Of a stretch of 34,092 nucleotides of DNA, positions 16,819-24,123 are shown one piece after another; the stretch's first letter is position 1; the number at the start of each line of letters is the position of its first letter. Under the pieces are notes generated by a model. The model saw nothing but the letters and a program-made list of their open reading frames with translations. It was not told where the DNA came from and ran no database searches. This DNA is from Azospirillaceae bacterium. GTDB taxonomy: Bacteria; Pseudomonadota; Alphaproteobacteria; Azospirillales; Azospirillaceae. Location: the NCBI GenBank assembly GCA_028281465.1, contig JANQJV010000199.1, positions 1 to 34,092 on the forward strand, in the 5' to 3' direction. The translations under genes and the position numbers were made by a program.

Positions 16819-17538
16819 CTATGGAGTCAATAGCAAATCGCGTGCGGCATTGATCTTGGCGGCCAAAAAACCCGACCCGCCGTGATCGGGGTGCACGGCC
16901 TGCATCAGGCGCCGATGCGCCTCCTTAACGGCCTCCGGCGACGCCCCGGGTTCAAGACCGAGGATGGAATAGGCTTGGGCCCTGGTCATCGGTCCGTCAT
17001 CGCCCATCTGCGCCCCGGCGCCCGTGCCCGACTCCTGCTCCTCCCGCGCAGAACGCCACGACGAACCTTGCATACGGTCAAGCCACCCCTCCAGAAGCCG
17101 GGCCGACTGAGGGTCTTCGGTTTCAGCCAGGCGCAGGAGATCAAGCAGCTCGGCCAGACTCAAATCGACCAGAGAGCGACCAGCGTATGGCCCCGCTAGA
17201 ATTTCCCCCTGCATGGCACCGCTGTCATGGTCCAAGCGCATATGCAGGATGCGGGTGCGCACCTCGGAGGTCTGTCCCGGTGTGGGTCGAGTGCGCCACG
17301 GCACCGGACCACCCGCATTGCGCCAGCGCCAGATCAGCATTGCGAGTGGCAACACGGTCGCCAGCACCAAACCGAGTCGCCCAGTCACCGCCAGAAAAAG
17401 GATGAGACCTATGCCAACCGTGATGGCCGCGGTCCGCACCACCCGCGCCAAAACACGTGGCGCCGTGGTCAGAAAGGCGCGCAAAAGACAGTACACGCCG
17501 GCCAGAACCGCGATCCCCAGAAGGAAGTATCCGAGCAT
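16819..17538 (-). CDS. Membrane-anchored Tim14/Pam18-like J-domain protein (module B)
   Basis: Paralogue of the protein at 14714-15532, with 239 residues from the ATG at 17538. Two or three N-terminal hydrophobic helices lie within residues 1-70. The shared middle region (about 92-160) contains MRLDHDSGAMQGEILAGPYAG and QSARLLEGWLDR (cited as short motifs), then comes a Gly/Glu-rich hinge, and the C-terminal J domain has HPD at 216-218 followed by HGGSGFLAAKINAARD. Conservation of the middle region between the two copies, despite divergent membrane parts, argues that it has a specific function. The upstream Shine-Dalgarno sequence is weak; I chose this start because the hydrophobic helix begins right after it. 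It lies downstream of its VWA partner with a 326-base gap. Confidence 0.83.
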   Translation of the reverse strand: MLGYFLLGIAVLAGVYCLLRAFLTTAPRVLARVVRTAAITVGIGLILFLAVTGRLGLVLATVLPLAMLIWRWRNAGGPVPWRTRPTPGQTSEVRTRILHMRLDHDSGAMQGEILAGPYAGRSLVDLSLAELLDLLRLAETEDPQSARLLEGWLDRMQGSSWRSAREEQESGTGAGAQMGDDGPMTRAQAYSILGLEPGASPEAVKEAHRRLMQAVHPDHGGSGFLAAKINAARDLLLTP

Positions 17539-17864
17539 GATGGTTTGCGCCGTCCCTTGAAATCTATCCCGTCCGGACCGTTCCGCCACCGTCTCGGCGG
17601 TGGGCAGGAACGTCAAGCACCCCACTTATTCTGCCTGACCCCGTGTGCCGACAAGCGGTGCTGAGTCGTTTGCCGCTCCCCTTGGTTCGCGGAAAATGCT
17701 CCCACTTCTTGTTTTTTCAGCAAATCGTCGCAGAACAAGACAATTGCTCGTGATTTGTCCAAAGCTGGTTTCCCACTCAGGGGATGCAGCCAGAACCGTG
17801 CTCGTTCTGTGTTCGACCGCATTTTCGGACCGCGAAACCATCCCCACTTCCACCGAAATGGGTT
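17539..17864. other. 326-base gap between VWA and J genes of module B
   Basis: Two overlapping short minus-strand frames exist here (within 17613-17853), but neither has a ribosome-binding site or recognisable motif. The segment separates the module B genes, unlike the tight 21-base spacing in module A. A decayed gene or a separate promoter for the J gene is possible; I see no specific signal. Confidence 0.4.
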
Positions 17865-18590
17865 CTAACGCGAAGACGTCCCGGCGACCATGTAAGTCAG
17901 GCGCTGTACGGTGTCTCCCTTACCACGGCCATAGGCTTCCAGGGCGGGAACGCCACCCGCTGCAAACGCGGCGACCGCCCCTAAAAGCTGGCGCAACTGG
18001 TCGGCGCTATGCGCATCGAACGGACAATAAGCACCGTGGCTCAACCGGGCGACTTGCTCGAACGCCACCCGCGCGCCCGGTTCACCGCCTTCATGGAAGA
18101 GGAACACGGGGGTGCCAGCCAAACCGAGCTGGCCAGCCACATGACACAGATCGTCAACCGGTTCTTCCATGTGATCGCCGACAAAGACCACCGCATGGAC
18201 CCTCTGGTGCGTGGTCTCCTTCAACGCGTGGCGCAAGACCCGCACGATCTGCGTGCGTCCACCCAGGCATGACACGGCCGTCATGCGCTGCAGCAAGGCC
18301 GTCGCATTGTTCACCCACCCGCTGCTCCGGCACTCCCTGAAGCCACGATAGTAAACGAGCTGAATCTCCAGCCCACCGAGCGCCTCACTGGCCAGGAACA
18401 TCTCGCCTTGCAAGTCGCACGCCCGATCCCAGGTTGGCTGACGGCTGGCCGTCGCGTCCAGGGCGAACATCAACCGACCGCGACACCGCCCCATGTCGAC
18501 CGGCGCCGGAACAGCGGCCATGTGCCGCAAGAACGCATCGACCGCATCCCTTTTGGTCCCAGCGCTCGGAACCGACTTTCCATCTGCCAT
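17865..18590 (-). CDS. VWA-domain protein with intact MIDAS (module B)
   Basis: Paralogue of the protein at 15554-16453 and shorter (241 residues), lacking its N-terminal extension. The MIDAS is complete: D45-A-T-A-S49 in FALDATASRQ, T113 in GRTQI and D139 in VFVGDHMEE. Shared blocks include GGLEIQLVYYRGF, QIVRVLRHALKE, GTPVFLFHEGG and HSADQLRQLLGAVA. No signal peptide. AAGGAG ends about 8 bases upstream of AGCATG, placing the start at the ATG at 18590; a GTG at 18602 would overlap that ribosome-binding site. It starts about 100 bases after the hybrid kinase on the same strand, so they may be co-transcribed. Function unknown. Confidence 0.8.
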   Translation of the reverse strand: MADGKSVPSAGTKRDAVDAFLRHMAAVPAPVDMGRCRGRLMFALDATASRQPTWDRACDLQGEMFLASEALGGLEIQLVYYRGFRECRSSGWVNNATALLQRMTAVSCLGGRTQIVRVLRHALKETTHQRVHAVVFVGDHMEEPVDDLCHVAGQLGLAGTPVFLFHEGGEPGARVAFEQVARLSHGAYCPFDAHSADQLRQLLGAVAAFAAGGVPALEAYGRGKGDTVQRLTYMVAGTSSR

Positions 18591-18689
18591 GCTGCCGCCC
18601 ACTCCTTCGCATACGGCACATCAGAAATGGGCCGGACCCTGGGTTTCGTCCAGCCGCAACAACCGTCCGCGCCGTCCCGGACGTGACCC

Positions 18690-21600
18690 TTAGGCAGGGC
18701 CCTGCAGGGTTTGTGCGTACAGCTCGATTCGGTGCAATTCACGAAGGCTCTGCTCCGCCAAGGGCGGAATCGTCGCCACCTCGCCGTGCACCACAGCCAA
18801 CTCGATCTGCTCGCCGATCTCGGCCAGGGCCTGTGCGCCCAGAGTGCGCGCAGCCCCTGCCAGTTTGTGGGCGTTACGCCGCACAACCTCCCAAGTCCCG
18901 GTTTGGAGCGCGTTGTTGAGCTGACTCTGTATGTCAAGGTTGGCGTTGAGGAATTCGGCGATCAATTGCCGGATCAAGGCCGGATCGGAACCGAACAAGC
19001 TTTCGAGATAGGACCAATCGACCGGTTCCGCCATGGCCGGAAGAGATGCTGCCTGTACCATGGGCGGGACCACGACCGCGCCGAACGGCGGGCCGGGTAA
19101 GGGCACATATCGTTCGAGAATACGCTTCAGCTCAATGATACGCAGGGGCTTACTCAAAGTTTCGTCCATGCCGGAGGCAAGGCAGCGTTGCACATCGTCC
19201 TCCATCACATTGGCTGTGATAGCAACGATCGGCAGATGCAAACCGGTCTTGCTCTCTTCGGACCGGATTGCGCGCGACAGCGCATAGCCGTCCATCTCCG
19301 GCATCAGGCAGTCTGTCAACAGCAGGCCGAACCGCCTGTGCCGCAACAGCGCCAGCGCCTCCTTGCCATGGGTGGCCAACTCCGCTGCATAACCGAGCAG
19401 GGTGAGTTGGCGGTGCAAGACCTGCCGGTTGATGACGTGATCGTCGACGACCAGGATCAACCGGCCGGCCGCCTCCGCCTGTGTGACGGACGGCGCCACC
19501 GGCCCCGAGACGACGGTGGATACCAACGGTTCACCAGTCGGTTCTGCCTCCGCCGGTTGGCGCCCGAGGGCGGCCAGAATCGCGCGAACAAGCTGCGCGC
19601 GGCGTACCGGCATAGCCAAAGCGGACACGCGCTCAGACGCGGTCGCGGCCGGTGTCAGACACAGATGCACGACCGGCACCGACGCCGCGTTCGACAACAA
19701 AGCCCCTGCCGCCGTGCCCGCGGGGCCGGACAACACCACGACGACATTGGCCGCCGATGACATCCACCCAGGTGCCTCCGGACCAGTCCCAACGGCGAGA
19801 CTGACCACGCTGACCTCAGCCGCTTCGGCCTCCAACAAACGCAACAGGGCGGTGACATGCGCCGGATCAGCCCCGTCATCGACCAATCGAATGCGGACGT
19901 TGGCCAATCGCGAGCCGATCTCCGGCGCTGGTACCCTGCCCAGCGTCAGCCGCACCCAGAATCGGGACCCAACACCGAGCGTGCTGTCGAGACCGATGTC
20001 GCCTCCCATCAACTCGGTGAGACGACGACAGATCGACAAGCCGAGCCCGGTGCCGCCATGCTGACGCATGGTCGCCGCATTCGCCTGCGTGAAGGGCTGG
20101 AACAACTTGCCCCGATCCTCCGGCGAAATGCCGATCCCCGTATCCGCGATGGACAGCACAACGGTGACCATGTCACCGCTGATCCGGTCCAGATCCGCAC
20201 GGACGGTGACCGACCCGGCCGCTGTGAACTTGACCGCATTGCCGGCAATGTTGAACAAAATCTGACGCAACCGCACCGGATCGCCAAGCAGCCTCGTCGG
20301 TAAGGCCGGATCGACCCAGACCGCCATGAACAGGCCCTTCTTGCGTGCCTGTGGCGCCAGGGTCTCGCCAACACCCTCGACAATGCCCGCAAGCGACAAG
20401 GGGACCCGTTCCAACTCCAGACGTCCCGCCTCGATCTTGGAGAAGTCCAGGATATCGTTGATGATGGTGAGCAGGGCCGTCGCCGACTCCCGTACCACTG
20501 AGATCAATTCACGCTGTTCAGCGTTGAGCGAGGTGAATTCGAGCAGCTCCAACATGCCTTGAACGCCATTCATGGGCGTACGGATCTCGTGGCTCATGGT
20601 GGCCAGGAACAGCGACTTGGCTTGATTGGCCGCTTCCGCCTCGGCCCGCGCCGCTTCCGCCGCGCGGGTCGCCTCAGCCAACTCCCGAGTCCGCACCTGC
20701 ACCTGTCGCTCCAGGTCGCGGTTGAGATCGCTGAGCGCTTCGTACAGGCAGACGTTGTCGTAGCCGATGGCGAGCTTGCTGCAAAAAACCTCTAGCAAAC
20801 GGCGTTCGTCGTCTAACACCGGCTGACCACGTCGGATGACCAGAACGGACCGGCCGCCCGGTTCCGATCGCAACACGACGACGGCGTGGTGGAACGCGAA
20901 TCGGCTGTTGCCGCTGCGAATCGATGCTTCCACATCCTGCCGTTCCGAGAGGGACAACATTTCGGCCGGCGGCCGGCCAGTGTTGGCCAGAAAAGCCCCC
21001 TTCGCGGCCAACACGGTGAACGCCTCGGGTTCGGCAGGATGACCGCTGCAGATCATCGACCCGTCCGGACCGTGCAGCATAAGATCGAGCTGTCTCAGTG
21101 TCTCGTCGACAAAGGCTTTGCTCGAACGACGATCCAGGAGGACCGACGATGCATTGAGAATTTTCTCCAAACCGATGCGATGTCGTTCGATCGATGAGAT
21201 ATCCTGGTAGCTGCGCAAGGCGGCGACGACGGATGTGAAGAGTTTCTGAGCCGTCAGCTCAGCCTTCGATTTGTAGTCGTTGATATCATAATTCAGAATC
21301 ACATCGCGTTCTGGCGCCTGCCCCGGCTGACCGGTGCGCAGAATGATCCGGATACGTGTATTGCCCAATGTCTCACGGATGTATCGGACGAGGCGCAAAC
21401 CGGCATCGTCGGACTCCATCACCACATCCAGCAGCACCACAGCGATTTCAGGATCTTGCTCCAGAATCGACCGGGCCTCACGACCCGACGCGGCGCTCAG
21501 AAACGTGACTGGGCGGTTCTGGAATGTGAAGCCACGCAGCACCATGCGGGTCGTGGCGTGGATAGCCTCATCATCATCAACAATCAAAATAGACCAAACG

Positions 21601-21791
21601 CCGCCACGTGAAGCAACGGATAATGAGTCATAATCATCCCGCACCTCACCATTTAGTACATCATCATCGACAAACAGAAGATCGTCATCACGACCCCCGG
21701 TCCGGTCCAATCGACCAACCGCAATCGCCGCCGTATCCGGTCGCGAATTGACAGGGAGCCATTCAGATGTCATGCCGTTCGACGGTCCCAC
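18690..21791 (-). CDS. Hybrid sensor histidine kinase/response regulator with DUF3369-like sensor and HPt
   Basis: A 1033-residue cytoplasmic phosphorelay protein with no membrane segment. Domains in order: receiver (about 65-195; phosphoacceptor D122, acidic D72/D73), DUF3369-like sensory region (about 200-350), coiled coil (355-392), HisKA with H401 in TMSHEIRTPMNG, HATPase with N518 and DTGIGI (550-555) and GGTGLGLSI (579-587), a degenerate receiver-like segment (about 632-745), a canonical receiver (778-897; D827, K881), and a C-terminal HPt with H975 in NAHKLAGAARTLG. The receiver plus DUF3369 front end is a known pairing in bacterial regulators. The GTG at 21791 has GAGG 7 bases upstream; an ATG at 21773 is an alternative without a Shine-Dalgarno sequence. 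No cognate transcription factor is adjacent; the next genes downstream are the VWA/J modules. Confidence 0.92.
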   Translation of the reverse strand: MGPSNGMTSEWLPVNSRPDTAAIAVGRLDRTGGRDDDLLFVDDDVLNGEVRDDYDSLSVASRGGVWSILIVDDDEAIHATTRMVLRGFTFQNRPVTFLSAASGREARSILEQDPEIAVVLLDVVMESDDAGLRLVRYIRETLGNTRIRIILRTGQPGQAPERDVILNYDINDYKSKAELTAQKLFTSVVAALRSYQDISSIERHRIGLEKILNASSVLLDRRSSKAFVDETLRQLDLMLHGPDGSMICSGHPAEPEAFTVLAAKGAFLANTGRPPAEMLSLSERQDVEASIRSGNSRFAFHHAVVVLRSEPGGRSVLVIRRGQPVLDDERRLLEVFCSKLAIGYDNVCLYEALSDLNRDLERQVQVRTRELAEATRAAEAARAEAEAANQAKSLFLATMSHEIRTPMNGVQGMLELLEFTSLNAEQRELISVVRESATALLTIINDILDFSKIEAGRLELERVPLSLAGIVEGVGETLAPQARKKGLFMAVWVDPALPTRLLGDPVRLRQILFNIAGNAVKFTAAGSVTVRADLDRISGDMVTVVLSIADTGIGISPEDRGKLFQPFTQANAATMRQHGGTGLGLSICRRLTELMGGDIGLDSTLGVGSRFWVRLTLGRVPAPEIGSRLANVRIRLVDDGADPAHVTALLRLLEAEAAEVSVVSLAVGTGPEAPGWMSSAANVVVVLSGPAGTAAGALLSNAASVPVVHLCLTPAATASERVSALAMPVRRAQLVRAILAALGRQPAEAEPTGEPLVSTVVSGPVAPSVTQAEAAGRLILVVDDHVINRQVLHRQLTLLGYAAELATHGKEALALLRHRRFGLLLTDCLMPEMDGYALSRAIRSEESKTGLHLPIVAITANVMEDDVQRCLASGMDETLSKPLRIIELKRILERYVPLPGPPFGAVVVPPMVQAASLPAMAEPVDWSYLESLFGSDPALIRQLIAEFLNANLDIQSQLNNALQTGTWEVVRRNAHKLAGAARTLGAQALAEIGEQIELAVVHGEVATIPPLAEQSLRELHRIELYAQTLQGPA

Positions 21792-22089
21792 GCGTCCACC
21801 TCACCCTCGATTCGGAATTGTCAACCGGCTACGGGACCATGCGGGGATGCCATAGCGCGATCCAATCCTTGCCAGGACGTTAAGGAAATCGCCAACCCAC
21901 GTCGAGTGGTCGTATGCAATAAACCACCCGTCACGCGGATTCGTGACCGGCAGCGCGGAATTAAGGCTTGTTTCATAAACCGGAGTGCACGCACAGCTCA
22001 CCCGTGGGCATCGGTTCACCGTGGTCGGACGCTCCGGTACACGGACCACCGGCGTCGGGTTTGAGCCGAACGGAATGGAAGACAGGCCG
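21792..22089. other. Divergent intergenic region between kinase and radical SAM gene
   Basis: 298 bases separate the two divergent starts and must contain both promoters. A minus-strand frame of 82 codons (21801-22049) is open but lacks a ribosome-binding site or any family likeness. A relatively AT-rich stretch TTAAGGCTTGTTTCATAAAC near 21961 could belong to the plus-strand promoter; boxes cannot be fixed. Confidence 0.4.
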
Positions 22090-23139
22090 ATGACCGATCA
22101 GGGCACAACCAATGGCGCACGGTCAGATGTCACCAAGACGGTGCGCGCCCTCCCCTATGGAGCCCATCACGGTCGCCTTGATCTGACCCGAGCGCTCCCC
22201 CTGGCAACACCGCTGTCTCTGCTGATCGACCCGGGCAATGCCTGCAACTTTCGGTGTTTCTTCTGTGCCACTGGACAGCGGGACCTTCTGGCTCAGGTGG
22301 GCCGGCCGAAAGGCCTGATGCCGGTCGCCCTGTTCGAGAAGATCATCGACGATCTGTCGATGTTTCCCAATCCGCTGAAATCGTTACATCTCTATAAAGA
22401 TGGCGAACCCTTGGTGCATAAACACTTCACAGACTTGGTGCGCCATGCCAAGCAGGCCGGCGTGGCCTACCATGTGGAAACGACCAGCAACGGCGCCCTG
22501 CTCACCGCCGCCACAACGGAAGCAATCCTGGAAGCCGGGCTCGACGGCATTCGCATTTCCGTCTACGGCACCAACGATCGGGAGTACGCCGAAACCACGC
22601 GTTCCCCGATCGGCTATGACACGGTATTGACCAACGTGCGCTTTCTGGCGCGGCGGCGCGACGAAACCAGTGCTGGGCTGCACATCCACTGTAAGCTGCT
22701 GACCAAGAACCTGGATGCCACGGCACGCAGCCGGTTCTTAGAAGATTTTGGCCCTATCTCCGACAGTATCTTTGTGCACCCGGTGCATGGCCAATCTCTG
22801 GCATTGCCCGATTTCCAGAAGACACCAGACACTGAACGGCAGGTGTGTTCTGAGCCTTTCATAAAGTTGGCGATCAACTTCGACGGACAAGTCTCGGCAT
22901 GCTGTGCTGATTGGGCCATGCGCGCGATTGTTGGCGACGTCAAGCAGCAATCCGTCCACGCTATCTGGAACGGTCCTGAGCTGCATAAGTTTCGAATGCT
23001 GCATTTGGCCGGCCGCCGGTTCGACCTGGATGCCTGCCGTTCCTGCTGCTATATCACCAGCCTGCCGGTTGAAAACAACCTGGATGCCGTCGCCAGGACA
23101 TTAGCGAACCGCTATGCCGATGCCATGGCGGCAGACTAA
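22090..23139 (+). CDS. Radical SAM/SPASM-domain enzyme of unknown substrate
   Basis: Radical SAM enzymes use a [4Fe-4S] cluster to cleave S-adenosylmethionine and start radical chemistry. The 349-residue product has the cluster motif CNFRCFFC (C52, C56, C59) in IDPGNACNFRCFFCATG, a GEP motif (KDGEPL, about 104-109), SNGALL (133-138), and a C-terminal SPASM-like region with C253, the pair C271-C272 in VSACCADW, GDVKQQSVHAIWN, and C316, C319, C320. SPASM proteins typically modify peptides or sugars. GGAAG lies 8 bases before the ATG at 22090; earlier in-frame ATGs at 22075 and 21985 are less well placed. There is no precursor peptide or pathway gene next to it. Domain call secure, role open. 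Confidence 0.88.
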   Translation: MTDQGTTNGARSDVTKTVRALPYGAHHGRLDLTRALPLATPLSLLIDPGNACNFRCFFCATGQRDLLAQVGRPKGLMPVALFEKIIDDLSMFPNPLKSLHLYKDGEPLVHKHFTDLVRHAKQAGVAYHVETTSNGALLTAATTEAILEAGLDGIRISVYGTNDREYAETTRSPIGYDTVLTNVRFLARRRDETSAGLHIHCKLLTKNLDATARSRFLEDFGPISDSIFVHPVHGQSLALPDFQKTPDTERQVCSEPFIKLAINFDGQVSACCADWAMRAIVGDVKQQSVHAIWNGPELHKFRMLHLAGRRFDLDACRSCCYITSLPVENNLDAVARTLANRYADAMAAD

Positions 23140-23315
23140 GCCATGTCTTGAGGTGTGGTGATCTGCTGGCGCGACATGTCGGGGAACCAGAGCCTCTGGA
23201 CAGCCTGCGCACCCAATGACCGTTAAGCTGGGCAGGCGATCCAATACGGGACGCCTTCCCTGCGGCCAGGAGGTCGGCGCACCGGGACCCAAACGACGCG
23301 CTGTCAAAAACCCCC

Positions 23316-23330
23316 AAAAAGCGGCTTTTT
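23316..23330. terminator. Small AAAAAG/CTTTTT hairpin
   Basis: AAAAAG at 23316-23321 pairs with CTTTTT at 23325-23330 around a 3-base loop. It is preceded by CCCCC on the plus strand. It is 177 bases past the radical SAM stop and 190 bases past the bacterioferritin stop, so it could serve as a weak terminator for either; the stem is short and AT-only apart from one pair. Confidence 0.25.
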
Positions 23331-23437
23331 CTGCGTCTTCCAACGTCCGTGGGCACCCATGCAGCGGTTCGATAGTGTGATCATAGAGAGGTGAGAACGG
23401 ACACCCAAACCCCACACCGTGTGCAGCCGCTCTCACA

Positions 23438-23502
23438 CCGACCCCGAAGGCCGACCCCGAAGGCCGACCCCGAAGGCCGACCCCGAAGGCCGGCCCCGAA
23501 GG
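23438..23502. repeat. Five tandem copies of a 13-base unit
   Basis: The unit CCGACCCCGAAGG repeats at 23438, 23451, 23464, 23477 and 23490; the last copy differs by one base (CCGG for CCGA). The period of 13 is not a multiple of three, so it is not a coding repeat. It ends 16 bases before the bacterioferritin stop codon region (downstream side). Such perfect short repeats usually vary in copy number between strains. Confidence 0.95.
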
Positions 23503-23518
23503 TTAAGACGCTGTCGCC

Positions 23519-24001
23519 TCACCCAGCCTCTCCACCATGCATCTGCTCCTGCTGATAGTTTTGCAAACCGACCCGTTGCACCAGTTCGATCTGCGTTTCT
23601 AGCCAGTCGATATGCTCCTCGGTTTCCTTCAAGATATGCTGAAAGACGTTTCGCGACTCGTAATCCGCAATCTGTTCGCAGTAGGCAATCGCATCAATCA
23701 AGCCGCTGCGATTGTTCATTTCTGCTGCTAAGTCGCATTCAAACATCTCGGGCACGGTTTCACCGATCTTCAGTTTGTGAATATCCTGAAGATTAGGCAG
23801 GCCCTCCAAAAACAGGATGCGCTCGATCAGGATATCGGCATGTTTCATCTCACCGATCGACTCTTGAAGAACATAGGCGCCGAGGCGGAGAAGCCCCCAA
23901 TTCTGCAGCATGCGTGCATGCAAGAAATACTGATTTATCGATGTCAATTCATTAGTTAAAATCGTGTTGAGGTGACGAATAACTTGCGGATCACCTTTCA
24001 T
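23519..24001 (-). CDS. bfr: Bacterioferritin
   Basis: Bacterioferritin forms a 24-subunit shell that oxidises and stores iron and binds haem between subunits. The 160-residue product aligns without gaps to E. coli Bfr: MKGDPQVIRHLN start, NQYFLHARM, haem ligand M52 in ESIGEMKHAD, FLEGLPNLQD and GLQNYQQEQ. Ferroxidase ligands E18, E51, H54, E94 and H130 are present, but position 127, Glu in E. coli, is Thr here (KETEEH), with Glu at 126 and 128. Some alphaproteobacteria carry two Bfr subunit types, one haem-binding and one catalytic, which could explain this; no second bfr or bfd is visible here. GGAGG lies 9 bases before the ATG at 24001, which fixes the start. Confidence 0.93.
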   Translation of the reverse strand: MKGDPQVIRHLNTILTNELTSINQYFLHARMLQNWGLLRLGAYVLQESIGEMKHADILIERILFLEGLPNLQDIHKLKIGETVPEMFECDLAAEMNNRSGLIDAIAYCEQIADYESRNVFQHILKETEEHIDWLETQIELVQRVGLQNYQQEQMHGGEAG

Positions 24002-24123
24002 TGTGGCTGTCCTCCATGTGCCTGTTTCGGCGCTGCGCGCCGCTGGGAGCGATGTGACAAGTATAGGCCGCGCAGTACCGGGTGCAAACCCCACCGGGCA
24101 CGACCTCGCGGTGGCGGTGCCGG

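Larger units (their letters stand above)
23140..23518. other. 379-base intergenic region with tandem repeat
   Basis: It lies between the convergent ends of the radical SAM and bacterioferritin genes. No gene is supported. It contains a short A/T hairpin at 23316-23330 and a five-copy 13-base repeat at 23438-23502, both listed separately. Confidence 0.5.

Noticed and set aside
17613-17853. Two overlapping short frames between the J and VWA genes of module B
   Set aside because: They compete for the same bases, lack Shine-Dalgarno sequences and show no motif.
21801-22049. 82-codon minus-strand frame between the kinase and radical SAM gene
   Set aside because: Reads somewhat protein-like, but has no ribosome-binding site, no motif, and fills a divergent promoter region.
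23316-23330. Strong rho-independent terminator after the radical SAM gene
   Set aside because: The stem is only six pairs, mostly A-T, and lies 177 bases past the stop; kept only as a low-confidence site.
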